Shown one piece after another: positions 33,931-45,443 of a DNA stretch of 64,000 bases (position 1 is its first letter; every line of letters starts with the position of its first letter). A model generated the notes under the pieces. It did not search any database and was not told where the DNA came from. It saw only the letters and a list, made by a program, of their open reading frames with translations. Source of the stretch: Magicicada septendecula (Eukaryota; Arthropoda; Insecta; Hemiptera; Cicadidae); assembly GCA_034769895.1 (NCBI GenBank), contig CM068373.1, forward strand, positions 21,433,967 to 21,497,966, in the 5' to 3' direction. The translations under genes and the position numbers were made by a program.

Positions 33931-34030
33931 CTTTTTAAAAGCGAAAACTGGTAAAACTTTTACGTTTTTACTCACAAAAAATTTTGTGTTCCTAGTTGGT
34001 AGTGATTTAATTGTATTTACTATATACTCT
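33931..34030. repeat. Lone arm of the inverted-repeat element
   Basis: It matches the right arm of the element at 1850-2449: AACTTTTACGTTTTTACxCA, then TTTTGTGTTC and TAGTGATTTAATTGTATTTACT. No partner arm was found nearby. Confidence 0.6.
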
Positions 34031-34236
34031 TGTGCTTGCTGCTATAATTCGTGAGAATAAACCTGTCACTTTTTGCGTCATAAAATTTTTTATGTAGAGG
34101 TTAGGGACCATAAAATTGTCGAAAATATCCATTACACGCAATAAAGAAAGTGATCCCATGTTTGGCGGCGTAGACAAGCGATTTAATGTAATGTAAACAT
34201 ACTAAATTGGATGACGGACAAACAGGCGAAGGTCAC

Positions 34237-34239
<3 letters not shown>

Positions 34240-34283
<44 letters not shown>
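34240..34283. repeat. (CA)n microsatellite
   Basis: About 20 CA units. Confidence 0.95.
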
Positions 34284-34284
<1 letters not shown>

Positions 34285-34424
34285 TTCTCTTTTCTGTTTT
34301 ATATTAACGCTTTTTATTTTGAGATATTATCTGTTCACTATTTTTATTCTCTATGTTTTACTGTTAAATAAATTTTACATATATATGTAACAGTAGTACG
34401 TTTATAACGACGCATATGATGCTA

Positions 34425-34810
34425 AGGTTATTAGTTCATCATCATCATCGCCATCATCACTGCAAGGATTAGGCCTTACACCTGTTCCCGGAATCCATCT
34501 CCTCCTCGGTCTACTGACATCTCTCTTCCCAGTAGGGTGATAACCCAAGGCAGCCACAGGTAGACGGATATCATGCATGCGTTTCATGTGTTCACACCAT
34601 CTCCTTCTGTGGTCTTCAGTCTTCTGGTGGAATGATACAATGCTTAAATCGCGTCTAATATCCTCGTTCCTTCTTCGATCCAGGAGAGAAGAACCTTGCG
34701 TCCCTCTTATTTCATTTCGACTCTCTGAATCCTCTGCACGTCCATGTCTTACTAGCAGACAGGAATTTGGGGACAGCCACAGTTTTATAAAGTTTAATTC
34801 GGGAATCCTT
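34425..34810 (-). pseudogene. LINE ORF2 C-terminus with GATGAT-type tail
   Basis: On minus: a KTWTCRGFRESK-like block, then RRRWCEHM/KRMHDIRLPVAALGYHP, GKRDVSRPRRRW, followed by a (GAT)n-type end at 34437-34455. The order is typical of the extreme C-terminus and tail of LINE ORF2. There are frameshifts and no catalytic part. Confidence 0.65.
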
Positions 34811-35937
34811 CCCGAAAAAATTAAAGTTTGTAAACCTACAGTGCGTCTATACTCATATTACCGTTGCGTGGAAAAATGGTGTTTATTCATTATAACTGAT
34901 TTTGGAGAATTAATCATTATTATTTGTAAAATGTTTCATATTGTTAGCACTTGGAGAAAATTTTGCGTTCTGGGTAGAGTGTTTTGAGATTATTGAATTA
35001 AGATTGTGGTGTGAGTTACATTAAGTGTATTTTTTATTTCACAAAAATTTATATTCTTGTAGATAATAATTTTTTTAAAGTCATTGTACTGGTATCCGCG
35101 TCACAATTATTATAATTAAATTTTTTTTAAATTTTAAAAATTTTTAAAAATTTTTATACGATTTAATTATAATAATTACTGCCTACTGTTTTCCTTCTCA
35201 ATTAACAACAGTGCATTCTATGCTTGTCTCCTCTACTTTATTCCGTTATCCTGCACAACGGAAACCATCATAACTATCAGAATGACTTCGTAGCAGATTA
35301 TTGGCAAGGAATAGGAGTAGGAGGAGAGGAATCCTGCGTTCCCTAGGCTGGACAGGACCTCTGATGTTCAAGGAAGTAATAAATAAAAAGGTGGTGGATA
35401 CCATAAAATAGGGAAGACAAAAAGAAGCCGCTGACAAGGGAACATGTGGCTAGACGTTAAGACTCTTCTGGGGACGAGCGGCCACGAGAGATGAAGACTT
35501 TTGGAAGAGGTTAAGCCGGGCTCTAAGATCTAAAACGGATATATTTATACGATCAATCGTTTCAGAATTGCTATCCAGGTACCTACCTTACAATTTGGTG
35601 GCGTCTGTGTATTAGAATCGGTTAAAAATCATGTGTAAATAATATTAACTTGTGAATGACATTGCTGATATTATGTTACGCGTACCCAAAGAGGTAGTTG
35701 AGATTATTTGTGATTTGTCTTGGGTTGGCGTGACTAGTCATCAAACGATAGAATTTTTCTTTCATAATTCTAGAAAGAGACAAAGCCTAATAGCCTGTAA
35801 CAAGTATGATAGTCAGCACTTTATTGATGCAATTCTTAAAATTATTATTAAACGATAGCACAATATACTCATTACAAATTATAAGATTTCGGACATTAGC
35901 CATCGTAAGTTAAAATTAATAAACACGATGTTATTAT
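34811..35937. other. No gene recognised; contains an AT-rich palindrome
   Basis: AATTATTATAATTAAAT at 35104-35120 and its exact reverse complement near 35163-35179 form a 17-bp hairpin around an A/T spacer. Nothing else was recognised. Confidence 0.5.
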
Positions 35938-35945
35938 TTATTTAT

Positions 35946-35978
<33 letters not shown>

Positions 35979-36032
35979 GTAGTAGTAGTAGTAGTAGTAG
36001 TACTAGTAGTAGTAGTAGTAGTGGTAGTAGTT
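35938..36032. repeat. Compound (AAT)n(AGT)n microsatellite
   Basis: AAT repeats run directly into TAG repeats with one or two interruptions. They lie just before the Jockey element. Confidence 0.95.
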
Positions 36033-36765
36033 AGTAATAACAAAACAGTACTCATCATTCCTCAAAAAAGCTTTCCTTTTGCGTCGTTGCAACGTAAACA
36101 ACGAAGCTACTACCAGAGCTGTACTACCAGCACTTACGACAATTCGAAGTGAACAGACGTCTTTTAATTGATCAAAGCGGAAGAGGACCGCCTCGACCTC
36201 TACAGAGCTGCTATGAAGAGGCCATCAACAACTACTGCGGCGGCAGTAAAGAGAAGAAGCCGCCGGACTAGCATTCTCCACATCGCCAGCAACACCATCA
36301 AACTTCAGCAATGGAAGTTGACCAGCCGCCTTGCCTGCAAGACGAAGACACAACACCACGCACGACTGGGACCTGCAGCACAGTGCAGGTAAGTCTATTA
36401 GATAGCGCTGCCTAGCGGAATCCAGGGAGTCCGAGAGTAGGGCTCACTAATAGAGATGCGGATTCCGTCGCCACTGAGACGGTGTCACAGGTCAGCCCCC
36501 GGACACCCGCTGGGCAAAGAGCTGAAGTTGTCAGCATTGGTCCAGCTGTCAGTGCCCCAAATGTACTGTGCGGCAGCGACGAGCCCCCCGGCCGGCCACT
36601 TGGGCCAGTCGGGAACCCTTCGACTTGCGCGGGCAGCCCTGCTCACCCCGCGCAAGATAGTGATCGGTCCTTATCAGGGTTACAAATGACCTTCCGGCTG
36701 CACGGCCGCTAGCCCGCCAGGCAGCCCTATTCCTCCACTAGAGTCTGACACCTGACACCCCCGGC

Positions 36766-38198
36766 ATGGAGACCTCGGCTTCCACCGACTGGGTGGTAGT
36801 AGGGTACGGTGGGAAGCCGAGGAAGTCTCCCTCACTGTTTTCCCTGAGTTCGGCTACAGACTCGGCGGCATTCCAAGCCTCCGCTGAGGTTGCGCCTAGA
36901 CGGACCTCCGAAGGTCGGATTACGCCGATTTTCGTTACGAACGTCAGGGACATTATCGGCTTTCGTCGCCGACTCCGCAAGGTCGTTGCGCTGGCAGAGA
37001 ACGCATCGGTCAAGCTCCAAGCAAATGAGACTGTACGCGTCACCTGCCGCAGTGAATCCGAACACTTCGGAGTGACCAGTGGCTGGAACAAGAATCGTTC
37101 CAGTTCCACACTTACACCGTAAACAGCATCAAGCCTGTAGCCCTCGTTCTTCGGGGGCTAGACATAGAGGCCGATCCGCAGGTCGTTCTAGACGAACTGC
37201 GCGACGCGTGCTACTAGGTTGTAGAAGCCTCTTGGTTATACACAACCAATGGCTCGCGTCGACCTCTGCCTCTAATCAGACTCCAGGTGGAGAAGGGCGA
37301 ATCCACCCAGGCCCTTTTAGCGTTAAAACGGCTGTTAGGGTTCTGCGTTAGCGTAGAGCGCTGCTGTCAGACCGGGAAGATTTCCCAATGTAACAGGTGT
37401 CAGAGGTTTGGCCACAGCAGCTTTGCTTGCCGGAACGCACCGACCTCCGTCCCGTCCAATGCGGACTCGACCACTTAACGCAAGCCTGCGCTGTTCCTGA
37501 CAATCACAAGTACTGCATAAACTGCGGAGGCGCCCATGCTGCAAATAACAGGCGCTGTCCTATTTACAAAGGGCAGCTGGACAAATTAGTAAAGCCGGTC
37601 CAGCCAAAACCTCGTCATGTTATTCAGCCAGTAACATCGGCCAAAGCCTCTGAGTCTGTGGCACGAAAACCAGCCCCAAGGTCTACTCCGGTTCCGAAAC
37701 CATCTAGTGCAGTGAACCCGAGCAAAACTAAACAGGCCACGCCTGAAGTCGCGCCCTCGGAACCGGAACGCAAGACACCCGCGTATTCTAAGGTCCCGTT
37801 GCCGCAGGATGACGAGGAACTTGATCCTCCACTGCCGCCGACACCCAAACCCCGCTACCCCAGATCAGGCAAGAAAGGTAAAAGACCTCAGGTCAAGATC
37901 ACGGGCCAGCCTTTACCTACCACTGGACCCAAACCTGTCCGGAAAAAGCCAGAGCAACCACCCGCTCTAGAACCTGCCCCCAAGGCTTCCACCGCCTCGC
38001 CCCGCCGCAGCTATGGATGATTGTTCCACACAATCATCTACCGAGGATCTCGCAGTCGTCTCCTACTTTCTGGCAAGCTACCACTTGCAGAAAGTAGGCC
38101 AAACTTTCTGCAACATCAACGAACGCTTGGCAACAACCTCGCCCCAGGACAAGTTCCTCCTCTTGGTGGAAGCCTGCCGTGTTATTGGTCTGTTATGA
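36766..38198 (+). pseudogene. Jockey ORF1 (gag-like, zinc knuckles), frameshifted
   Basis: Starts at the ATG at 36766 (METSASTDW). The N-terminal third is Ser/Arg-rich. A pre-zinc-finger region follows in another frame (VNSIKPVALVLRGLDIEAD near 37120-37180), then zinc knuckles: CNRCQRFGHSSFAC, then CGLDHLTQAC and CINCGGAHAANNRRC (37390-37560). A Pro/Lys-rich segment with PPLPPTPKPR follows (about 37800-37870). The last part reads DKFLLLVEACRVIGLL and stops at 38196-38198, overlapping the ORF2 ATG. ORF1 proteins bind the element RNA. The frames change near 37120, near 37450 and near 38010. Confidence 0.8.
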
Positions 38199-40739
38199 AC
38201 AACGGACAAACACGGCAATCCCTCAAGCGAGACATCGAGCTCGTGGCGTGGAACACCAAAGGTCTCGTTTCCCGGCATTCTGAGCTTTTAAAGTTCGTTG
38301 CCCGTCAAAATCCCGATAAGCTTCTTCTCAGTGAGACGCACCTGACCCCGCATCGTCGATTCCGATTACCCAACTACGTGTGCTACCGGGACGACCGGTC
38401 GGGTCGCCCAGGAGGGGGTACCGCCATCGCGGTGAAGGCGTTTCTTCGCCATCACCGCGTTGTCCTGCCTCAGCGGCTGAACCTCGAGTGCACCGCGGTT
38501 GAGCTCCATGGTGATATCGGCGGTCCACTCGTGGTTTCCGCATACAAGCCTCCACAAATGGAGCTCCTGTCGAACGATCTGGAGGCCGTCTTTGGCGCAC
38601 ACAGTAGGGTAGTCCTGGCGGGCGACCTGAACTGTAAGCAACCTGATTGGGGGAGCCGATTGGTGAACCCCAACGGGGCCCGCTTACGCAGGTACGCTGA
38701 TGCGGCTCGGGTCACAGTCATGGGCGCTACCGGGCCTACTTACTATCCCCCGAGGGCTAACTCCCGCCCTGACGTACTGGACATTCCTGCGGTCAGGGGC
38801 GTTTATTGCCCGGCCTACGTCTCCGTCATTTCGGAACAGTCCTCGGACCATGACCCCATCAGTGTGCATCTAGCTACCCAGCACTCTACCGTCTGCGACG
38901 AGCGGCGGGTAATATAGTGGGAACCCTTTGGTCCGGAATTCAGTCGCCGCCTACCTGAGCGTATACCACTCGACACTACCCAGCATGTCGACGAGGCAGT
39001 TGTCTTGTTCGACACAGCCGTAGTCTCGGCGTTGGACGTGTCCTCCCGGAAGAAGCCGTTGCTCATACCCGACTATCAGCGGATCCCCGAAGAGGTGTCT
39101 CAGCTTGCTTGCGAGAGAAATCGCCTCTGAGACGCTGGCAGGCGACTCGTGACCCGGCCGACATGGTGCGTTTAACAGAGCGAGCTGTAAGATGCGTTGT
39201 TACATGCTGGCGTTCCGTAAACGCAGCTGGGAGCTGGCTGTAGCACAGATGGATGGCCCTGCCGAGAACCGTAATGTCTGGCGGATTTCCAGTGACCTAC
39301 CGGAAAGCGTAAACGCGCGCCACTCCCCGCACTGGATGGACCCGGCGGTCAACACCTTGGACGCCCCTCAAGAAGGCAGAGTTCTTGGCTGACAATTTGG
39401 AGCGGCAGTTCGCTCCCATCCCATCCAAGGACCCGGCCTTCACTGAGCGAATCTGCCGTGAGGTAGAGCGCTTTCTATCGGCCGGTATCACAGTCCAGCC
39501 GGAGCCCATTTCGCCGGAGGAGGTCTTTGAGAAGATAGTTCAGTTTAAACCTGACGGTGTTATGAATTCCGCATTCCACCGCTTTCCGGACCGAGGAATA
39601 CGGTTCCTCTCTGAACTGTTCAGTGTCTGTCTCAGGCTGGCCTACTTCCGGCGAAATGGAAAACGGCTACACTTATAGTGATACCCAAGCCGGGAAAGAA
39701 TTCTTCTCGCGCGGAAAACCTCAGACCCATCAGCCTCTTGTCCGCGGCGTTTAAGGTTTCCGACCGTCTGATCCAGCGTAGGTTCCGCGAGCATCTAGAA
39801 AGACTGCACGTGCTGATCCCCGAACAGTTCGGCTTTCGTGAGCTGCACTCCTCGACTCATCAGCTGATGAGTCTCGTGGAATGAATTACCGAGGCTTGCT
39901 GCCAGGGCAAACATACGACCGCGATCTTCCTAAACGTAGAGAAAGCCTTCGACCGCGTGTGGCACGTGGGTGTCCTTTACAAACTCACGGACGTCCTTCT
40001 CCCAGATTGCTACGTTCACTTGATCGGCAGCTTTCTACGAGACCGTAGCTTCCGAGTGAGAATAGACCACGTTCTCCCTTCGGAGAGGCGTATTACCACT
40101 GGTGTCCCTCAGGGAAGTGTACTTGGGCCTTTCCTTTCCTCGCTGTTTGTCAACGACACGCCCCGAGTTCCTGGAGTAAGATTGTCGCTGTTCGCGGACG
40201 ACACTGCGGCTTTTGCCTCAGAGCCGAACGCAAATTATGCGGCAATCAAGCTTCAGCGCCAACTCGACGCGTATGTCCAACTCGATTGGACCGATGACTG
40301 GAGAGTTGCCGTCAACGCTTCCAAGAGCGCCACGATAATATTCTCGCGCAAACGCAAGCGGTCTCGGCCGCTTAAAGTAGGCCCCGTCGAGGTGCCCTAG
40401 ACCAATAGCGTCAAGTACCTCGGGCTCCACGTGGACTCCCTTCTCACCTGGCGAACCCATACACAATACATCCGACAACGCGATACGGCGCACCTCATCA
40501 GACATTGGCCCGTACGTTCTAATCCGGCAATGACCCCCCGGCTGGATAAGCTCATCGTCAACTCGTACATGTTTCCCGTGATTACCTATGCCTGTCCTGT
40601 TTGGAGATACCTTGCTCGATTTCATAGATCAGAGCTCCAGCGCGTTCTCGACCGGGGACTTAAACTCGCATGTAAAGTCCCCCTGAGGTACTCTTCTCGT
40701 CTTTTGAGGAGAGGACTCGGTGTCCGCTCTTTGGAATGA
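38195..40739 (+). pseudogene. Jockey ORF2 (APE endonuclease plus reverse transcriptase), broken
   Basis: Starts at the ATG at 38195 (MNNGQTRQS). The endonuclease is nearly intact to 38917: WNTKG, LLSETHL (catalytic Glu), YRDDRSGRPGGGTAI, AGDLNCKQPDWGS and SSDHDPI (catalytic Asp-His), then TAG at 38915. After frame changes near 39120 and 39370 the RT follows: a proline-lysine block at 39680, RPISLLSAAFK, IPEQFGFR, TTGVPQGSVLGP and FADDTAAF (catalytic Asp pair, FADD instead of YADD), then YLGLHVD and ITYACPVW. There is a TGA at about 39882 and a TAG at about 40398. The protein would nick the target and prime reverse transcription there; this copy cannot. Confidence 0.88.
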
Positions 40740-40925
40740 CACCGTGAGACACCTGGCGCGTAGATTCTATGTTCGATCAGCACGTGTGACCCACAATTCC
40801 CTCATTGCCGGACTTGGTAAATACAATCCGAGACCAGGTGAGTCTTGGAAGCGACCCCGTATAATAGCCCCGGTGGTATAATCCACCATCGAGGGTCGCT
40901 TCAGGCCCTCTATTAAATAGAAAAT

Positions 40926-41100
40926 AACATAAATTGAACTCTAAACCACCCAGTGGCAGGAGTCCTAACTGAGACTCGGGACACTGGACAACTTCGCCAC
41001 AGCTGTCGGACGCACTTCATCTCCTCTCCTCTCTCGGACGACATCGACGCGGAGTCAGCCAGAAGGAACAGCCGAAGAATAGAACCGCTTTTCTTGCGTC
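40926..41100. other. GC-rich spacer between the Jockey end and LTR remnant
   Basis: No recognisable feature; it may be the diverged start of the following LTR. Confidence 0.3.
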
Positions 41101-41104
41101 TTCG

Positions 41105-41664
41105 CGCTACCAGTTACGCGGCAGCGATTGACGTCGCTGGGCCGGCAGCCGACTCGACGCAACCGATGCCGAAAGAAGAGGAAGACTGCCACGAACAACG
41201 GGCGCAGCCGCCGAACATCTCAGCGCGGCTCGGGCGGAACAAACAACATCAGCGTTATCGCCACACGGTCCTTTTTAGGGCCACCAAAATAATTACGAGT
41301 GTACGATTGGCGCCATTTGTCATGCGGCAAGCCTTTAGTCCAGTGACAAAATATAACCAATCAACGACGCTTAGTTTCACTTTAAGTGGCAATTTATTCC
41401 AGTGAGGTTCGAGTGTTGTGTCGGGCGATTTACACAGTGCGTCTTAAGTTATATATTAGTGAAAAATGATTATAGTGCGGAATTCTATATAGTTGACATT
41501 ATTATTTGTGTGGAAAGATTAACTTGAATTATTGAACAAGTGTAAACTTGTTGATTACAAACTGTGTAATTGTGATAATTAAAGCTGGTTTTTAGTGACT
41601 TAGTTGGTGTCTTGTATTTTGTTTTTCACTGTACCATACGACGATCAGTGACACTGTCGTAACA
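41105..41664 (+). mobile_element. Gypsy-family LTR remnant, plus orientation
   Basis: The right end reads CAGTGACACTGTCGTAACA. The last 200 bp share the order AATTAAAGCTGG, TTTAGTGACTTAGTTGG, CTTGTATTTTGTTTT with the LTRs at 55.8 and 58.4 kb (reverse complement). The left end is uncertain, as only a weak CAGTTACG near 41108 could be the start. No internal region is attached, so it is a solo LTR or fragment. Confidence 0.6.
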
Positions 41665-41836
41665 ATACAATCAAATTTCATTTTACAAATATAAAAGTAT
41701 GATTGGTAAGGTAACAAAATGTTTTCACATAAACCGTGACGTAACAAAATCGTCGTTGAGAATCAAAATCACGTGCTTGAAATCAGCGCACTGTCAGTGT
41801 GTTTGAAAACACGTGTTAGAACAACTGTTGTGTCAG

Positions 41837-42013
<177 letters not shown>

Positions 42014-42298
42014 GACGTGCACGTCGGCAATGGAAATGGCAAGCACACAAACACAATTGGATTGACGACTGATTGAAAGTTGTTTGTGCAGACAGAACGT
42101 GATGTTTTTAACCTGCCTCGCTGAACTTTTGCTTCTTCGTAACATGTGGTAACAAAACACGAAACATTTGTTACAATGACGTCATACAAGCAAAGCAATG
42201 TAAACAAGTTGCTTAAAAAATGATGTCTTCAAAAAATGAATTCTTTAACAAAGGTGTACAGAAATAATTAATACAATATTTTTTTATACTTTTATATA

Positions 42299-42581
42299 TA
42301 ATAATGGCTCCCATGTATACCACCGAAGTAGCTTAGGAGTAGGCAGAGTAGGCTGCCTAATGTGAGCCGTACAGCATACAAGGAAGGCAGTGTGGCCAGC
42401 ACTACACTTCAGACGCCATTATTATCCCCAGGATGTTATCCCAGGTACTCATTTTCAACAGGCTGAGTCGACCTGGGGGCTGAAAAACGCACCTTGATTT
42501 TTATGGTGCGGACCCGGGAATTGAACGCGGGACCTCAAGGTTAGTAGCCAGGTGCCGTACCCACTGGTCTAATGAGCCGCC
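42299..42581 (-). mobile_element. tRNA-derived SINE, second copy
   Basis: Same family and orientation as 22131-22421. On minus it starts GGCGGCTCATTAGACCAGTGG and ends CCATTAT. The B box is altered (GCGTTCAATTCC in place of GGTTCGATTCC). The flanks carry an imperfect duplication, ATACTTTTATAT against ATACGTTTTTATAT, so it is older than the first copy. Confidence 0.88.
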
Positions 42582-42609
42582 ATACGTTTTTATATGGAAA
42601 CTTTTAATA

Positions 42610-43107
42610 CATAACAATAAGCATAATTGTTTACAGAATACATGGTATGAAGAGAACTGGTCCATTGACTAATTCTCTGTATGAGTAAAAGTAACATAGT
42701 ATGACAAAATATTTAGCGTGTAAAGGTCTAAATAAGTCCAGCAGAAATGTTAAACGTTTTGTCTGCAGACTGTTGTGTAGTAGATTTATGGTTAAAGGAT
42801 TTGTGTGTTCCTTAAGTCGTTTCACAAATCTTTCGCTGCACATCACAATTATTTCACTGACTGAGGGCAGGTCCAGGTCTCTATAGATGTCTTTGTTGCT
42901 GATGAAATACGGTGCGTTGGTTATAGCACGCAAAACCTTGGGCTAAGACCTTTCCATTATGGCGATATTGGATTTAAATGCAGGTCTCCAAAGCTGTAAG
43001 CCGTATGTCCACATAGGCTTGAAGACAGTGTTATACACCAACAGCTTGTTTCGCATTGACAGTAATGACTTTCTGCCCAGGAGCCAATAATGCTTGCGAA
43101 ACTGCCT
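42610..43107 (-). pseudogene. Jockey-type LINE RT C-terminus (different family from 38 kb)
   Basis: On minus the sequence gives NKLLVYNTVFKPMWTYG, QLWRPAFKSNIAIME, then LRAITNAPYFISNKDIYRDL, PSVSEII and RFVKRL. This is the familiar C-terminal region of Jockey-clade ORF2 proteins. It is 5' truncated at about 43107, where it meets the Tigger remnant. One frame change lies near 42935. Confidence 0.78.
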
Positions 43108-43109
43108 CC

Positions 43110-44120
43110 AGGGTGTCCAGTTGTTTTATTTTCATCCAAATGTGGTTTACATACAAATGTTTTAACAGAGTTTCTTGAATACAAAGTATTAACATGGATA
43201 GCAAGTTTTAAATTGCTATTATTCCCTGGTCCATCGGTTGAATCAAAGAAGTCGTGTGTTTGCTGAAACACCACTTCTATCGGTATGCCGGTCTGAAGTA
43301 AGTGCAGATTGTTTGGATGACCCTGAGCATTGTCAATAAGCAACAAAGCCTTACGCTTAAAAAATTTTTTTTCGCAGCAGTGCTTAACGATGGACAACAA
43401 TGAGAAACAAACCAATTCTGAAAAAGTCTAAAGTTACCAGTGCTTTTTAATTTCCTACCCAAATCACCAGTAAATTAGGTTTGGTTATTCGCTTCATCGC
43501 ACATGGTGTTTGAGAGTGATACACAAGCATCGGCATCAGTTTAAAATCACCAGTAGCTCTGCGACCTAATAACACAGTTAAAGGATCGTTTGTTGGTTTC
43601 AAACCACAAGAGTTTTTTGTCTTCACGGGAGGTGAACGTTCGAGAAGGCATTCACTTTAAAAATAATCTCGTCTCATCGACGTTGAAAATTATTTTCGAA
43701 GGACAATTTCCGAGTCCATCAATCGTTTTTAATTTCGTAGGAAATTTGCAAATTCCTAATCCACGCTAGATGCTTTACGTGTTATTTTAATGGTGTAAGG
43801 ATTTAAACGTTTTTTTAAACCTATCAAACCATCCTCTACTAGCTTCAGGTGTTTCTTATTTATCTCCATTCCGTCTTGCTTTTCGCTTTCTCCATGATGG
43901 TAAGGTGAATTAGCGGCATGTTACACTGCGTTTTATCATCAACCCAAATGCTTAGATTTTTTTAAAATTTCTTTAACACAATGCTTCTCGACCTAGTTAT
44001 TTGAGAAATAAATAATTTGTTTGACGTCAACGCAAATGTTTTCATCTTTTTAGAAGTCTTTAAAGTTGTCCTAGCTGCTCATGGTGCCAAATAATGAACA
44101 GGCTTTCGTCTACTTGACAA
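43110..44120 (-). pseudogene. Tigger/pogo-type DDE transposase remnant
   Basis: On minus, across several frames: IFNVDET (first catalytic Asp region) near 43690, MPSRTF, then a GLKPTNDPLTVLL block, YHSQTPCAMK near 43510, and KALLLIDNAQGHPNNL (second Asp, DN) near 43320 followed by IEVVF. The order matches Tigger/jerky transposases. The third acidic region is missing and the frame is broken several times. It is truncated at its 3' side by, or next to, the Jockey fragment. Confidence 0.75.
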
Positions 44121-45443
44121 TTACCAGCTTCTGGTCTTCACACTCATGCTGATAGTTTTTCTTTGCTTCTTATTTACAGGATCAGGCTTTAAATCTAACA
44201 CGATTGGTGATTAAGAACTTTAATAACAATACGTAAAAATAACACAAATTAGCTATAAAAATAATGCACGTAGTACCTAATTAAATAACAAATGGTTGAT
44301 GAAAAGCCTTTATCTACCAGGTCTTGAATGTAGAAATTACTGAGGAAAATATGGAAATATATTCATACATATAGAATATGCATACAGTTTTACGGGATTG
44401 TATAACTGCCCAGTATAACAGTTGTTATAACTGCCCATAACAAATTAACTACCATTGATGGTAGGTCTATATGAGAACACCAAATAGTATTTACGATTGT
44501 TAATAAACTGTAAAAAAAATTCAACATACGCTTGTATAAATAAATCCGTTTTAATATTACATTGTAGAATAATAATCCATTAACACTGTACCCCTACTTC
44601 GATACGGCATAAAGGTTGATCAAAGTTTATTATTTAAATTATTTTAATTTTATTATAAAGTCATAACATTACGAATTGATAAGGGGTTGAAAACGTCTTT
44701 ATACAGAATGTAAGGGGTAAGGACAAACAGGTAATTAAGAGAACATGTCTGCCTGCTAAAATGAATGTTTTTCAATTGCTAATGGTCTACTAAAATCGAA
44801 TTATGTTTATTATCAATATTTGATACAACTTTAAATATCTATTAGTCTAAATTTTTAAAATTATATAGCTTCCAACTAATGTTTGTATTCCAGATTACTT
44901 TAACACAAATTTAAAAGATGACACTAGGCCTATATATAGAATTACATAAAACAGAATGCGTGGTTGTAACGTATTCACAAGCTGACACAGCAAATAGATG
45001 AAGCTCGAGAACAATAACATACTTAATACTACAAATATCCATTAGGACAAAACAAAATTAGCGTTTATCGTGTATTTCTGCTAAAAGAAGTAAACACTAG
45101 GCTTTTATAATAGACATTATTGCCTTTATAATATCGCCTGATGTGACAATGTTGAAGAACCTATTGATTTGTGTTTTGTAGAACAATTATTGTTATTAAA
45201 TATCAGGTGTCTGCAATATATACGTTAGTGGGTAACAAGCCATGGTTAAAAGAAGAGTCAGAATTATACATATATAATTATATATACATAATAGAATTAT
45301 ATAATACATAATAAACGTAACAAACGCTTGAAACGTATATTGCGTATGTTATCAAATAAAATTATAATTTTAAATTTGTTAAATACAAAAAAAGACAAAA
45401 TAACAATATTTTACTTCATCAGCAAGAAAAACATATAAGGAAT
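44121..45443. other. Intergenic, upstream of the plus-strand Gr
   Basis: AT-rich. A short repeat of ATAACTGCCC occurs twice near 44402 and 44431. No promoter element can be defended. Confidence 0.45.

Larger units (their letters stand above)
36150..40925 (+). mobile_element. Jockey-like non-LTR retrotransposon, near full length, inactive
   Basis: A GC-rich block of about 4.8 kb in an AT-rich neighbourhood, containing ORF1 (gag-type) and ORF2 (endonuclease and RT) in order, overlapping by ATGA. The 3' end lies near 40.9 kb in an A-rich segment. Ends are approximate because I saw no target duplication. At least two frame changes in ORF1, and stops and frame changes in ORF2, show it is dead. 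A second fragment of the family is on minus at 18750-20110. Confidence 0.85.

Noticed and set aside
35928-36152. Ile/Val repeat frame
   Set aside because: Encoded by the (AAT)n(AGT)n microsatellite.
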